From Rhodobacter sp. Har01 (lineage in GTDB: Bacteria > Pseudomonadota > Alphaproteobacteria > Rhodobacterales > Rhodobacteraceae), in NCBI RefSeq assembly GCF_020564565.1, contig NZ_JAJCTD010000003.1, positions 62,001 to 126,000 of the forward strand: a stretch of 64,000 nt of DNA, written 5' to 3'. Shown piece by piece: positions 52,961 to 61,564 of the stretch. The position numbers and the translations under genes were made by a program. The notes beneath the pieces are model-generated. The model saw only the letters and a list, made by a program, of their open reading frames with translations. It had not been told where the DNA came from and did not search any database. Each line of letters opens with the position of its first letter. Within the stretch, counting starts at the first letter, position 1.

Positions 52961-54016
52961 ATGGGCGCTTCCGTCATTCGCCGCACCATCGCCACGCCGG
53001 TCTTCCTGAGCCTGCTGCTGGTGGCCTTCGCCGTCACCGCCTGGGCGGTGGGCTCGCGGCCGTTCAACCAGACCATCATCGACATCTTCCTGCAGGTGAT
53101 CTTCGTCGTCGGCCTGTGGATCTTTGTCGGCAATTCCGGCGTGATCAGCTTCGGCCACATCGCCTTTGCCTGCCTCGGCGGCTATGTCGCCGCCTGGACC
53201 ACGATCAAGCCGATGATGAAGGGCAACGCCATGCCCGGCCTGCCCGACTGGCTGATGGGGATGGAGATTCCGTTCTGGGCCGCCGCTGGCCTGGGGGCCT
53301 TCTGGGCCGCCCTCTGGGCCTTGATCTTCGGGCTGGTGCTGATGCGGCTTTCCGGCATCGCCGCCTCCATCGCCACCTTCGCCATGCTGGCCATGGTGAA
53401 TTCGATCTACTCGAACTGGGAAAGCGTCACCGCCGCCACCTCCTCCGTCGTCGGCATCCCCATCGTGCGCACCGTCTGGCCCTACCTGATCGCCGCCGTG
53501 CTGGCCGTCTTCGTCGCCTGGGCCTTCGCCATCTCGCGCCACGGCCTTGCGCTCCGCGCCGCGCGGGATGAGCCGACCGCCGCTGCGGCCAGCGGCGTGA
53601 ACATCTCGCGGATGCGGCTGATCGCCTTTGTCATCTCGGCCGCCGTCATGGGCATGGGCGGCACGCTTTACGCCCATTCCATCGGCGTCGTCACACCCGA
53701 TACCTTCTACCTTGGCCTGACCTTCACCACGCTGTCCATGCTGGTCGTCGGCGGCATGGGCAGCCTGTCGGGCGCGGTCATCGGCGTCCTCATCCTGTCC
53801 TCCCTCATCCAGGTGCTGCGCTGGCTTGAGGCCGGGGTGCAGGTCGGCGCCTCGACCTTCGCCCTGCCCGGCGGCGTGCAGGAAATCGCCCTGGGCGTGG
53901 TGATGATCCTGATCCTGATGTTCCGGCCCGCCGGCATCATGGGCAATTCCGAACTGAACCTGCCGAACCGCAGGTCCGACAAGGCGGGCCAACCCGCCCC
54001 GACCCGAGTGCTTTGA
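52961..54016 (+). CDS. livM: ABC transporter permease, LivM type
   Basis: 351-residue permease. It has about ten hydrophobic segments, SGVISFGHIAFACLGGYVAA and the EAA-like loop SRHGLALRAARDEPTAAAAS followed by GVNISRMR. The C-terminal tail after the last helix is charged (NRRSDKAGQPAPTRVL). Only 3 bases separate it from livH. It completes the importer channel. Confidence 0.93.
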   Translation: MGASVIRRTIATPVFLSLLLVAFAVTAWAVGSRPFNQTIIDIFLQVIFVVGLWIFVGNSGVISFGHIAFACLGGYVAAWTTIKPMMKGNAMPGLPDWLMGMEIPFWAAAGLGAFWAALWALIFGLVLMRLSGIAASIATFAMLAMVNSIYSNWESVTAATSSVVGIPIVRTVWPYLIAAVLAVFVAWAFAISRHGLALRAARDEPTAAAASGVNISRMRLIAFVISAAVMGMGGTLYAHSIGVVTPDTFYLGLTFTTLSMLVVGGMGSLSGAVIGVLILSSLIQVLRWLEAGVQVGASTFALPGGVQEIALGVVMILILMFRPAGIMGNSELNLPNRRSDKAGQPAPTRVL

Positions 54017-54055
54017 ACCAAGAAGAAACCGAAGACCCAACAAGGAGACACGACC

Positions 54056-55234
54056 ATGAAAAGACTGACCGCCTTCCTTGCCGCCACCACCTGCCTCAGC
54101 TCTCCGCTGATGGCGCAGGACGACCGCATCGTGGTGGGCTTCGCCACCGCCGAGACCGGCTTCATGCAGGCCTATGACAAGCCCGCGCAGGATTCCGCGA
54201 TGATCCGCATCGCCGAGATCAACGCCGCCGGCGGCCTTCTGGGCAAGCAGATCGAAGTGGTGAACGCCGACACCAAGACCGACCGCGCCGAAGGCGCCAA
54301 GGCGGGCCTTTCCGTCATCGACGCCGGCGCCGACATGGTGGTGGTGTCCTGCGACTATGACTTCGGCGCCCCCGCAGCACTTGCCGCCGAATCCAGCGGC
54401 CTGATCTCGTTCTTCCTCTGCGCGGAATCGATCAAGGCCGGCATCCAGGGCGTCGGGCCGAACAGCTTCTCGGCCTCGGTCCTGGCCGCGGTGCAGGGCG
54501 CGACCATGGCGGAATGGGCATATACCAAGAAAGAGGCCCGCACCTTCTATCGCCTGCTCGACACTTGGACCGAATACAACAAGGGCATCTGCGACGGCTT
54601 TGACTGGATGATGCCGCAACTGGCCGATGCGAAACTGGTGGGCGAGGACACCTTCCTGAACGAGGATGCCTCGATCGCCGCCCAGATCACCCGCATCAAG
54701 GCCCTGCCCGAGGAACCCGACGCGATCATGCTCTGCACCATGATGCCGGGCGCCGTTTCGGCCATCAAGCAGCTGCGCGCGGCCGGGATCAACTCGGCCA
54801 TCCTGAACGGCTCGGGCGTTGACGGCAGCTACTGGCTGTCGGCGGTGCCAGACCTGTCGAACTTCTACGTCCCGGTTCAGGGGTCGATCTACGGCGATGA
54901 TCCGAACCCCGACGTCACCGCCTTCAACGCCAAGTACAAGGAAGTGACCGGGGGCGATCCCAGCACCCAGTACACCTATCCGGGTTACGTGATGATCGAC
55001 GTCTGGGCCAAGGCGGTGGAACGTGCGGGCACCACCGAGACCGCCGCCGTGGTGGCCGAGCTTGAGAAGATGACGGCCGAGCCCACCCTGTTCGGGCCGC
55101 GCACCTTTACGCCTGAGCTGCACCACCAGAACCAGGCCCGCTACCTGATCGTGGAAACCAACGCCGGCAAGCCGGCCGTGGTGGACGAATGGACCATCTC
55201 GGCGCCGATCCCGGTCGCCGACCTGATGAAGTGA
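54056..55234 (+). CDS. livJ: Substrate-binding protein of LIV/HAAT-type ABC transporter
   Basis: 392-residue periplasmic protein. Signal peptide MKRLTAFLAATTCLSSPLMA precedes QDDRIVVGFATAETGFMQAY. The bilobed binding domain includes AAGGLLGKQIEVVNADTKTD and PDAIMLCTMMPGAVSAIKQL. The Shine-Dalgarno CAAGGAGAC is strong. As the gene directly after the permease genes it determines what the hyu-liv operon takes up; an amide or cyclic amide is inferred. Followed by a GC hairpin. Confidence 0.92.
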   Translation: MKRLTAFLAATTCLSSPLMAQDDRIVVGFATAETGFMQAYDKPAQDSAMIRIAEINAAGGLLGKQIEVVNADTKTDRAEGAKAGLSVIDAGADMVVVSCDYDFGAPAALAAESSGLISFFLCAESIKAGIQGVGPNSFSASVLAAVQGATMAEWAYTKKEARTFYRLLDTWTEYNKGICDGFDWMMPQLADAKLVGEDTFLNEDASIAAQITRIKALPEEPDAIMLCTMMPGAVSAIKQLRAAGINSAILNGSGVDGSYWLSAVPDLSNFYVPVQGSIYGDDPNPDVTAFNAKYKEVTGGDPSTQYTYPGYVMIDVWAKAVERAGTTETAAVVAELEKMTAEPTLFGPRTFTPELHHQNQARYLIVETNAGKPAVVDEWTISAPIPVADLMK

Positions 55235-55443
55235 GGAACGGGCGGAAGGGGGCTGCCGTCCCCTTCCGCCGCCTTCTGCCGGCCGAACAGCCGGCGCAAC
55301 ACGGCCTTCACCGCCGCCCGCCGGGCCTGCCGCCGGGCCGCCAGCAGCGTGCGGCGATGTTCGGCCATCCGGCCCTCGGCGGTGCCCGGACCCGGCACGC
55401 GGGCCACAGCCGCGATCAGATCGGGGTTCGGGGGGTGAAACAT
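55141..55443 (-). CDS. Possible small basic protein, low confidence
   Basis: A 100-residue frame MFHPPNPDLIAAVARVPGPG then EHRRTLLAARRQARRAAVK, arginine/alanine-rich and highly basic. It starts at ATG 55443 and overlaps the livJ 3' end by 94 bases and the hairpin after livJ. This makes it doubtful. It could be a small DNA- or membrane-associated protein, but no family is recognised. The remaining 55271-55541 otherwise shows nothing. Confidence 0.3.
   Translation of the reverse strand: MFHPPNPDLIAAVARVPGPGTAEGRMAEHRRTLLAARRQARRAAVKAVLRRLFGRQKAAEGDGSPLPPVPHFIRSATGIGAEMVHSSTTAGLPALVSTIR
55241..55270 (+). terminator. Strong hairpin ending the hyu-liv operon
   Basis: Arms GGCGGAAGGGG (55241-55251) and CCCCTTCCGCC (55260-55270), loop of 8 bases, beginning 6 bases after the livJ stop. 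No long T-run but the stem is perfect and well placed. Confidence 0.65.
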
Positions 55444-55541
55444 GGCGCCCGTCCTTCGTTGCGGTTTCCTCTCGCAATATGCCAGAAAACCGGCGAGGAT
55501 GCCGCACAACTCGTCTGCCCACCTTTAAGCACAGCTTTTAG

Positions 55542-56405
55542 ATGACCCCGTTCGACTGGCGCACCCTCCCGCCCCTGCCCGCCTTGCGCGCCTATGAGGC
55601 CGCGGCGCGGTTGGGCAGCTTTTCCGCCGCCGCGCGGGTGCTGAACGTCACCCACCCCGCCGTGGCCCAGCAGGTGCGCGGGCTGGAACGCCACCTTGGC
55701 CTGCGGCTGGTGGCCGAGGCCGGGCGCAGCCTGCGGCTGACCGAGGACGGCACCCGCCTTGCCGCCGCGCTGAACTCGGGCTTCGCCGCCATCGCCGAAA
55801 CCCTCACAACCCTGCGCCAGGCCGACCGGCACCGCGGCTTGCGCATCACCCTGACCCCTGGCTTCGCGCAGAACGTCGTGATCCCCGCCCTGCCCGAATT
55901 CTGGGCCGCCCACCCCGAGATCGCCGTCTCGCTGGTGCCCGAAACCCGGCTTTCCGACCTCGCGCGGGAAGGCTTCGATCTGGCCATCCGCGCCGGCTTT
56001 GGCCCCTGGCCGGATGGCGAGGCGCAGCTTCTGTGCCGCACCCGCATGGTGCTTGTCGGGGCGCCGGCACTGCTGGACAGCGGCGCCGACCTGGCCCACC
56101 TACCCTGGATCGTCAACCTGACCGACCCGGAGGAGGCCGAATGGATGGCCGCCCGCGGCCTGGACCGCAGCCGCCTGCAAACCCTCGATATCGAGAACCC
56201 GATGCTCGCCGTTGCCGCCGCCCTGCGCGGCCTTGGCCTGATGTTCGCCACCGAAGCCATGCTGCGCGATCCCATCGCCGCCGGCCAGTTGCGGCTGGTG
56301 CCGGGCTGGGACCTGCCGGAAACCGCCTACTGGGCCGTCACCCCGCACGGCCCGCCCCGCGCCCCGGTGCAGGATTTCCTGCGCTGGCTGGCCAAACGCC
56401 TGTAA
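55542..56405 (+). CDS. LysR-family regulator, GcvA-like
   Basis: 287-residue regulator. The winged helix-turn-helix is LPALRAYEAAARLGSFSAAA then LNVTHPAVAQQVRGLERHLG. The layout with PLPALRAYEAAAR near the N-terminus and RITLTPGFAQNVVIP at the start of the effector domain is that of the GcvA/AmpR-like group. The target is not evident; it is immediately upstream of a GNAT gene in the same direction and after the hyu-liv operon. Confidence 0.9.
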   Translation: MTPFDWRTLPPLPALRAYEAAARLGSFSAAARVLNVTHPAVAQQVRGLERHLGLRLVAEAGRSLRLTEDGTRLAAALNSGFAAIAETLTTLRQADRHRGLRITLTPGFAQNVVIPALPEFWAAHPEIAVSLVPETRLSDLAREGFDLAIRAGFGPWPDGEAQLLCRTRMVLVGAPALLDSGADLAHLPWIVNLTDPEEAEWMAARGLDRSRLQTLDIENPMLAVAAALRGLGLMFATEAMLRDPIAAGQLRLVPGWDLPETAYWAVTPHGPPRAPVQDFLRWLAKRL

Positions 56406-56417
56406 AGGAACCCCCCG

Positions 56418-56861
56418 ATGCCCGAGATCACCCTCCGCCCCCTGCGTGCCGAAGACGAAGCCGACTGGCGCCGGCTCTGGACCGGCTACCTGGACTACTA
56501 CCAGATTTCGGTCCCCGAAGCCGTCTACGCCAGCACCTTCGCCCGCCTGTTGGGCAGCGACCCGCAGGACTTCCACGGGTTGATCGCCACGGTGGACGGG
56601 CAGGCAATGGGCCTGACCCACTACCTCTTCCACCGCCACTGCTGGAAGATCGAGAACGTCTGCTACCTGCAAGACCTCTATGTCGCGCCAGACGCCCGCG
56701 GCACCGGCCTTGGCCGCCGCCTGATCGAGGCGGTCTATGCCGCCGCCGATGCCAACGGCACCCCGGCGGTCTACTGGCTGACGCAGGATTTCAACGCCCC
56801 CGCCCGCCTGCTTTATGACCGGATTGCCAAGGTCACGCCCTTCATCCGCTACAACCGCTGA
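56418..56861 (+). CDS. GNAT-family N-acetyltransferase
   Basis: 147-residue acetyltransferase. The order is PEITLRPLRAEDEADWRRLW, then LTHYLFHRHCWKIENVCYLQ, then VAPDARGTGLGRRLIEAVYA with the acetyl-CoA loop, then YDRIAKVTPFIRYNR at the end. It begins 12 bases after the LysR stop, so co-transcription is likely. The acceptor is unknown. Confidence 0.88.
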   Translation: MPEITLRPLRAEDEADWRRLWTGYLDYYQISVPEAVYASTFARLLGSDPQDFHGLIATVDGQAMGLTHYLFHRHCWKIENVCYLQDLYVAPDARGTGLGRRLIEAVYAAADANGTPAVYWLTQDFNAPARLLYDRIAKVTPFIRYNR

Positions 56862-57007
56862 TCCCGCCCGCCCCGGGCGCGCCCCGCTTCGTCAGCCGCC
56901 GAACCGACTGGCCCGGGCCGCGGGCCAGTTGGATTTGAAAACACGCGTCAGTTGTGGCATAATTCTGGGATTCATTGTTTCCCTTTCCAGAACGAAGGCG
57001 ATTTGCC

Positions 57008-57796
57008 ATGACCCTCGATCCTGTCTCTGCCGTGCAAACCTCTCTGGGCATCAACCGCACCGCGACAAAGATCGCGATCGGCGGTTTCGTGGTGATGGCG
57101 CTGGCCATCGGCCTGATGCAGATGCTGGACAACGACACGCTCAGCTTCTGGCAGCTGCTGGCCGCCCTTGTGGCGCTGATCGTGGTGATGATGGTGCTGA
57201 CCCAACTGCCGCTTCTGGCGCGGCGCCTGCTGTGCTGGGTGATGACGCTGTGCCTGACCTTCGTCGCGGTCACGGCTACGGCGCAGGCGATCACCTTCAA
57301 CGGCATCCCCTGGCTGGCCCCCTCGACCTGCATCCTGTCGTTCCACCTGGCCCCCAGCTGCGTCATTTCGGGCCCTGCCGCCGGCAGCGGTCCGGCCATC
57401 GGCGGCGCCGGTCTGTCCCTTGCCGGTGCCGCCCAGGCCGGCACCCTGCCACAGGCGCAGCTTCTGGGGCTGGCCGATCTGGCCGGCCAGGACACCGCCC
57501 GCGTCTTCATCCAGTTCGCCGGCTACAGCCGCGGCTGGGCCGAGAAGCTGGCCGCGGCCCTGGTGCAGTCCGGCTGGCAGGTCCAGGGCGCCGACCGCGG
57601 GGGCGAGCGCATCTCGGCCGCCGCCGGGCTGAACGAGGTGCGCTACTTCCATCCCTCCGATGCCGAACTGGCCGCCGCCCTGGCCAAGGCCGCGCAGGAC
57701 TGGCGCGCCGGCGCACCGGTCGGCGTGGTCGACCTCTCGGCCACCAAATTCGGCCGGTCCGAGCCTGGCCTGCTGGAGGTCTGGATCAGCGAATAG
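57008..57796 (+). CDS. Membrane protein with a LytR_C-like domain
   Basis: 262-residue protein. Three hydrophobic segments (about 21-40, 46-66 and 74-93) are followed by a soluble C-terminal half with ARVFIQFAGYSRGWAEKLAA, ERISAAAGLNEVRYFHPSDA and AELAAALAKAAQDW. This portion resembles the LytR_C/SPOR-like small alpha/beta domains. Function unknown. Start ATG 57008. The spacer to the GNAT gene is 146 bases. Confidence 0.65.
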   Translation: MTLDPVSAVQTSLGINRTATKIAIGGFVVMALAIGLMQMLDNDTLSFWQLLAALVALIVVMMVLTQLPLLARRLLCWVMTLCLTFVAVTATAQAITFNGIPWLAPSTCILSFHLAPSCVISGPAAGSGPAIGGAGLSLAGAAQAGTLPQAQLLGLADLAGQDTARVFIQFAGYSRGWAEKLAAALVQSGWQVQGADRGGERISAAAGLNEVRYFHPSDAELAAALAKAAQDWRAGAPVGVVDLSATKFGRSEPGLLEVWISE

Positions 57797-57799
57797 CGC

Positions 57800-58726
57800 C
57801 TACAGCCCCAGGCACCAGCGCATCACCGCCTTCTGGGCGTGCAGCCGGTTCTCGGCCTCGTCGAAGATCACCGAATGCGGGCCGTCCATCACCGCGCTGG
57901 TCGCCTCGTCGTTGCGATGCGCGGGCAGGCAGTGCATGAACAGCGCGTCGGGTTTCGCCCGGCTCATCAGTTGTTCGTTGACCTGATAGGGCCGCAGCTG
58001 GTTGTGCCGGCGTTCCTTGGCGGATTCCGGGTCGTGCATCGACACCCAGGTGTCGGTCACCACCAGGTCAGCGCCCTCGACGGCGGTGAAGGGGTCGCGC
58101 TGGATGGTGACGCGGCTGCCCTTTTCGCGCGCAAAGGCGACCGAGCGATCCTCGGGGTCCAGGGTTTCCGGCCCGGTGAAGGTGAAGTCGAACCCGAACT
58201 GCCCGGCGGCGTGAAGGAAGCTGGCGCAGACGTTGTTTCCGTCACCGGCCCAGACCACCTTGCGGCCCGAGATGGGCCCGCGGTGTTCCTCATAGGTCAT
58301 CACGTCGGCCATGATCTGGCAGGGATGGGTGCGGTTGGTCAGCCCGTTGATCACCGGCACGGTGGCGTGCTCGGCCATCTCCAGCAGCGTCGCCTCCTCG
58401 AAGGTGCGGATCATGATCAGGTCGACATAGCGCGACAGCACGCGGGCGGTATCGGCAATGGTCTCGCCATGGCCCAATTGCATTTCCTTGCCCGACAGCA
58501 CCATGGTCTGCCCGCCCATCTGCCGCACGCCGACGTCGAAGGACACTCGGGTGCGGGTCGAGGGCTTCTCGAAGATCAGCGCGACCATGCGGCCTTGCAG
58601 CGGCTGGTCATCGTCGGGGGCGCCTTTCGGGCGGCCGTTGCGGGCGGTCTTCATCGCGCGGGCCGCGTCGATCATGCCCCGCAATTCGGTGGCGTCGGTC
58701 TTGTGGATGTCAAGGAAGTGGTTCAT
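57800..58726 (-). CDS. argF: Ornithine carbamoyltransferase
   Basis: 308-residue enzyme that makes citrulline from ornithine and carbamoyl phosphate. The carbamoyl-phosphate motif is STRTR (56-60, context [14 protein letters not shown]), then [14 protein letters not shown], and the ornithine-binding HCLPAHR near residue 265. Length and motifs are standard. Convergent with the LytR_C-like gene. The argD gene lies just upstream on the same strand with a dispersed hairpin between. Confidence 0.97.
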   Translation of the reverse strand: MNHFLDIHKTDATELRGMIDAARAMKTARNGRPKGAPDDDQPLQGRMVALIFEKPSTRTRVSFDVGVRQMGGQTMVLSGKEMQLGHGETIADTARVLSRYVDLIMIRTFEEATLLEMAEHATVPVINGLTNRTHPCQIMADVMTYEEHRGPISGRKVVWAGDGNNVCASFLHAAGQFGFDFTFTGPETLDPEDRSVAFAREKGSRVTIQRDPFTAVEGADLVVTDTWVSMHDPESAKERRHNQLRPYQVNEQLMSRAKPDALFMHCLPAHRNDEATSAVMDGPHSVIFDEAENRLHAQKAVMRWCLGL

Positions 58727-58751
58727 TTCGTTTCGCTTTCGGAACCCGCGG

Positions 58752-58799
58752 CCGGGGGCGCTGCCCCCGGACCCCCGGGATATTTATCGGACAGATGAA
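58752..58799. repeat. Dispersed GC-hairpin element between argF and argD
   Basis: Stem CCGGGGGC (58752-58759) and GCCCCCGG (58763-58770), then ACCCCCGGGATATTT and GGACAGATGAAA. The tail is almost the same as in the copy inside the gcv operon at 2189-2238. Confidence 0.8.
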
Positions 58800-58800
58800 A

Positions 58801-59979
58801 TCAGGCGGCTTTCGCGGTGGCAGTGGCGGCCTGGTCGAGGCGGCTGAGGGCCTCGGCGATGTCTTCGTCGGGGATGTTGAGCGCGGGCAGCAGGCGCAGC
58901 ACGTTGTCGGCGGCGGCGACGGTCAGGACGCCCGAGGCGTAGCCGGCCTTGACCACATCGGTGTTGGTTGCGCGGCATTTCAGGCCCAGCATCAGGCCCT
59001 CGCCACGGACCGCCTCGAACACCTGCGGGTGGCGGGCGACCAGGGACTCGAGCCCCTGGCGGAAGAGCGCGGCCTTGCGGTTGACCTCGGCCAGGAAGGC
59101 GGGGTCGGAGACGATCTCGAGTACCTTGGCGCCCACCGCGCAGCCCAGCGGGTTGCCGCCATAGGTCGAGCCGTGGCTGCCCGCCGTCATGCCCTTGGCG
59201 GCGCGTTCGGTAGCCAAGAGCGCGCCCAGCGGGAAGCCGCCGCCGATGCCCTTGGCCACCATCATGATGTCGGGGGTGATGCCGGCCCATTCATGGGCGA
59301 ACAGCCGGCCGGTGCGGGCGACGCCGCACTGCACCTCGTCGAAGATCAGCAGGGTGCCGGTGCTGTCGCAGAGGTCGCGCAGGCCCTTCAGGCACTGGTC
59401 CGGCACCACGCGGATGCCGCCCTCGCCCTGGATCGGCTCGATGATCACCGCGCAGGTCTGGTCGGTGACCGCGGCGCGCAGGGCGTCGTGGTCGCCCCAT
59501 TTCACCTGGATGAACCCCGGCATCAGCGGGCCGAAGCCCTTGACCATCTTCTCCGACCCGGCGGCGGCGATGGCCCCGGTCGAGCGGCCATGGAAGGCGC
59601 CCTCGAAGGCGACGAAGCCGGTGCGCTCGGGCTGGCCGTTGTCATGGTGGAATCGCCGCGCCATCTTGATCGCCAGTTCCGCCGTCTCGGTGCCGGAATT
59701 GGTGAAGAAGACGGTGTCGGCGAAGGTCAGCTCGACCAGCATTTCGGCCAGCCGTTCCTGTTCCGGGATGCGGTAGACGTTCGACACGTGCCACACCTTG
59801 CGGGCCTGCTCGGTCAGCGCCTCGACCAGCGCGGGATGGGCGTGGCCCAGCGCGTTCACCGCGATGCCGGCGCCCAGGTCCAGGTATCGCCGGCCGTCCT
59901 CGCCCTCAAGCCGGCTGCCGGCGCCCCGGACAAAGGCAAGGTCGGCACGGTTGTAGGTCGGAAGCACGGGCGAGATCAT
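58801..59979 (-). CDS. argD: Acetylornithine aminotransferase
   Basis: 392-residue class III PLP transaminase in arginine synthesis. It has SNSGTEAxE-like FFTNSGTETAELAIKMAR, then AFHGRSTGAIAAAGSEK, then LLIFDEVQCGVARTG and the PLP-lysine region MMVAKGIGGGFPLGALLATE. Start ATG 59979. Lies upstream of argF on the same strand with a 74-base spacer carrying a hairpin element. Confidence 0.95.
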   Translation of the reverse strand: MISPVLPTYNRADLAFVRGAGSRLEGEDGRRYLDLGAGIAVNALGHAHPALVEALTEQARKVWHVSNVYRIPEQERLAEMLVELTFADTVFFTNSGTETAELAIKMARRFHHDNGQPERTGFVAFEGAFHGRSTGAIAAAGSEKMVKGFGPLMPGFIQVKWGDHDALRAAVTDQTCAVIIEPIQGEGGIRVVPDQCLKGLRDLCDSTGTLLIFDEVQCGVARTGRLFAHEWAGITPDIMMVAKGIGGGFPLGALLATERAAKGMTAGSHGSTYGGNPLGCAVGAKVLEIVSDPAFLAEVNRKAALFRQGLESLVARHPQVFEAVRGEGLMLGLKCRATNTDVVKAGYASGVLTVAAADNVLRLLPALNIPDEDIAEALSRLDQAATATAKAA

Positions 59980-60288
59980 GGACTTGTCCCCTGGAACGGA
60001 AGCCCTAGCCCTAAGGCCGGGGGAATGCGGGTGTCAACGGGAGAGGTGCCCCTTGCGGCCGGGCAGGCCAGACCGAACGCCTTATCGGCGACGCAGGATC
60101 GGCGAAATGCGCATGCAATCGGTCATGCCCCGCCCCTTAGCCCAAGGCTGCCGCAAAGGAAAGCCCCCTGCCGCTTGCCCTTTCGGAAATACTCCGGGGA
60201 GTGTGAGGGGCAGCGCCCCTCATCGCCCGAGGAGGAGCGGCACGCGACGACGAGACAAAAGACTTGCGGCGCAAGCCGCGCAATCGGA
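59980..60288. other. Intergenic region upstream of argD with a hairpin element
   Basis: No gene supported. The argD upstream region (59980-60130) contains no clear promoter. A dispersed element begins about 60182 with AAATACTCCGGGGAGTGTG and a stem GAGGGGC/GCCCCTC at 60205-60221, followed by a short C/G-rich segment leading into the serine-hydrolase 3' end. Confidence 0.6.
60182..60221. repeat. Dispersed GC-hairpin element near argD
   Basis: GGAAATACTCCGGGGAGTGTG followed by a stem GAGGGGC (60205-60211) and GCCCCTC (60215-60221). Related to the copies at 16325-16366 and 36258-36334 by the AAATACTCC piece. Confidence 0.6.
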
Positions 60289-61434
60289 TCACCGCGCTTG
60301 CCCGGCGCAAATCTCGGCCAGCATCGCGATGACCGGCGGGTAATACCCGGCGTCATAGCCGTCCTCGTCCTGCAGCACCGACAGGAAGCAGGCCACCCGG
60401 CCGGTTTCCGGGTTGGCCAGCAGGTACTGCCCGCCATAGCCGCCATGGCCCAGCCAGACCCCATCGGTGTTGGTCTGGTTGGAATAGCGCAGATGCGCCC
60501 GTGGCGGCGGCATCGGCACGCCGCCGTGGCGGGTCTCATCGATGAACCCGGCCGATCCGAACGGCCGCCCGTCCACCCCCGCCCCCAGCCGCGCGAAGAC
60601 CGCGCCATAGCGGCACAGATCGCGTGCCGTCAGGCAGATGCCGCCGTTCAGCAGCGGAAATCCCACCCGGTCGGTCGCCACATGCAGCGCGCCCTCGACC
60701 CCCGCCGCATCGGCCAGGTCGGCCAGCCAGGCCGACAGCGGTCGACCGCCCAATGCCTCGGCCACCAGGCCCAGCACATCGGTGTTGGCGCTTTTGTAGA
60801 GGCTCGCCCCGGTGCGGTTCACCGTGTCCACCGCCCCCGGCGCCAGGCCGATGCCGCACAGGAATTCGCGGTTGGTCGCCTCAGGCCCCTCGGGCAGGCG
60901 CATGCCCGTCGCCGCCTCGTGCAGGAACACCGCCGCGGCGGGATCGTGGTAATCCTCGTCATAGCCGTTGGCGACGTTCATGTTCAGCACGTCCGCGATC
61001 CGCGCCCCGGCATAGCCCGGCCCGATGTCGGGCAGCACCTCGGCCACCGTCTGGTCCAGCCGCAAAAGCCCGTCTTCCCACAGCCGCCCGAGGATCAGGT
61101 TCATCGCCATCTTCGAGATCGACATGATCGAATGCGGCCGGTCGGGGCCGAAGTCCGGGGCGTAGGATTCGTACAGCAGCCGGTTGCCTTCGATCACCGC
61201 CATGGCGGAAAACCACGGGCTGGCGGTCAGCCGGCGCACCGCGTCATGCCGCGCAATGGAAAGGTCGGCCGACAGCCGCAGGTCCAGCACCTGCCCGGCG
61301 CGGCAGCTTTGGCCATAGCGCACCAGCCGGTGCAGGTTGTGGAACCCCTGCCGCCGGTGCGGGGCGGAATTCCAGCGCGGGCGGCGGTCCTCGCCCACAC
61401 TCAGGTCGGGGTTGGGGTGGCTGCGCGGCGGCAT
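60289..61434 (-). CDS. Serine hydrolase, beta-lactamase (class C/esterase) family
   Basis: 381-residue enzyme. The active-site serine tetrad is SISK at residues 105-108 (context PHSIMSISKMAMN). The second motif is near YKSANTDVLG, and the third is HGGYGGQYLLANP. This is the fold of class C beta-lactamases, DD-peptidases and EstB-type esterases. No signal peptide is visible, so it is more likely a cytosolic esterase than a periplasmic beta-lactamase. The start at ATG 61434 has GGAAGGAGA upstream. Confidence 0.85.
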   Translation of the reverse strand: MPPRSHPNPDLSVGEDRRPRWNSAPHRRQGFHNLHRLVRYGQSCRAGQVLDLRLSADLSIARHDAVRRLTASPWFSAMAVIEGNRLLYESYAPDFGPDRPHSIMSISKMAMNLILGRLWEDGLLRLDQTVAEVLPDIGPGYAGARIADVLNMNVANGYDEDYHDPAAAVFLHEAATGMRLPEGPEATNREFLCGIGLAPGAVDTVNRTGASLYKSANTDVLGLVAEALGGRPLSAWLADLADAAGVEGALHVATDRVGFPLLNGGICLTARDLCRYGAVFARLGAGVDGRPFGSAGFIDETRHGGVPMPPPRAHLRYSNQTNTDGVWLGHGGYGGQYLLANPETGRVACFLSVLQDEDGYDAGYYPPVIAMLAEICAGQAR

Positions 61435-61564
61435 CGGCGTCTCCTTCCGGTCCGGTTTGCGCAGCGTAAGACCGCGCCGCCCCGGCCGGCAAGCCCACGG
61501 CCCTTGCGGCCCCCCGCCCCGGCCCGCTAGAATGCCCGGAACAGATTGACAGGCGGAGAAACAG

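Noticed and set aside
52778..55522. Long minus-strand frame opposite livM and livJ
   Set aside because: Antisense of two standard transporter genes.
60289..61434. Serine hydrolase considered as a true class C beta-lactamase
   Set aside because: SxxK and a HxG-like motif are present, but no signal peptide is visible and the second motif is not the standard YxN, so an esterase-type role is more likely.
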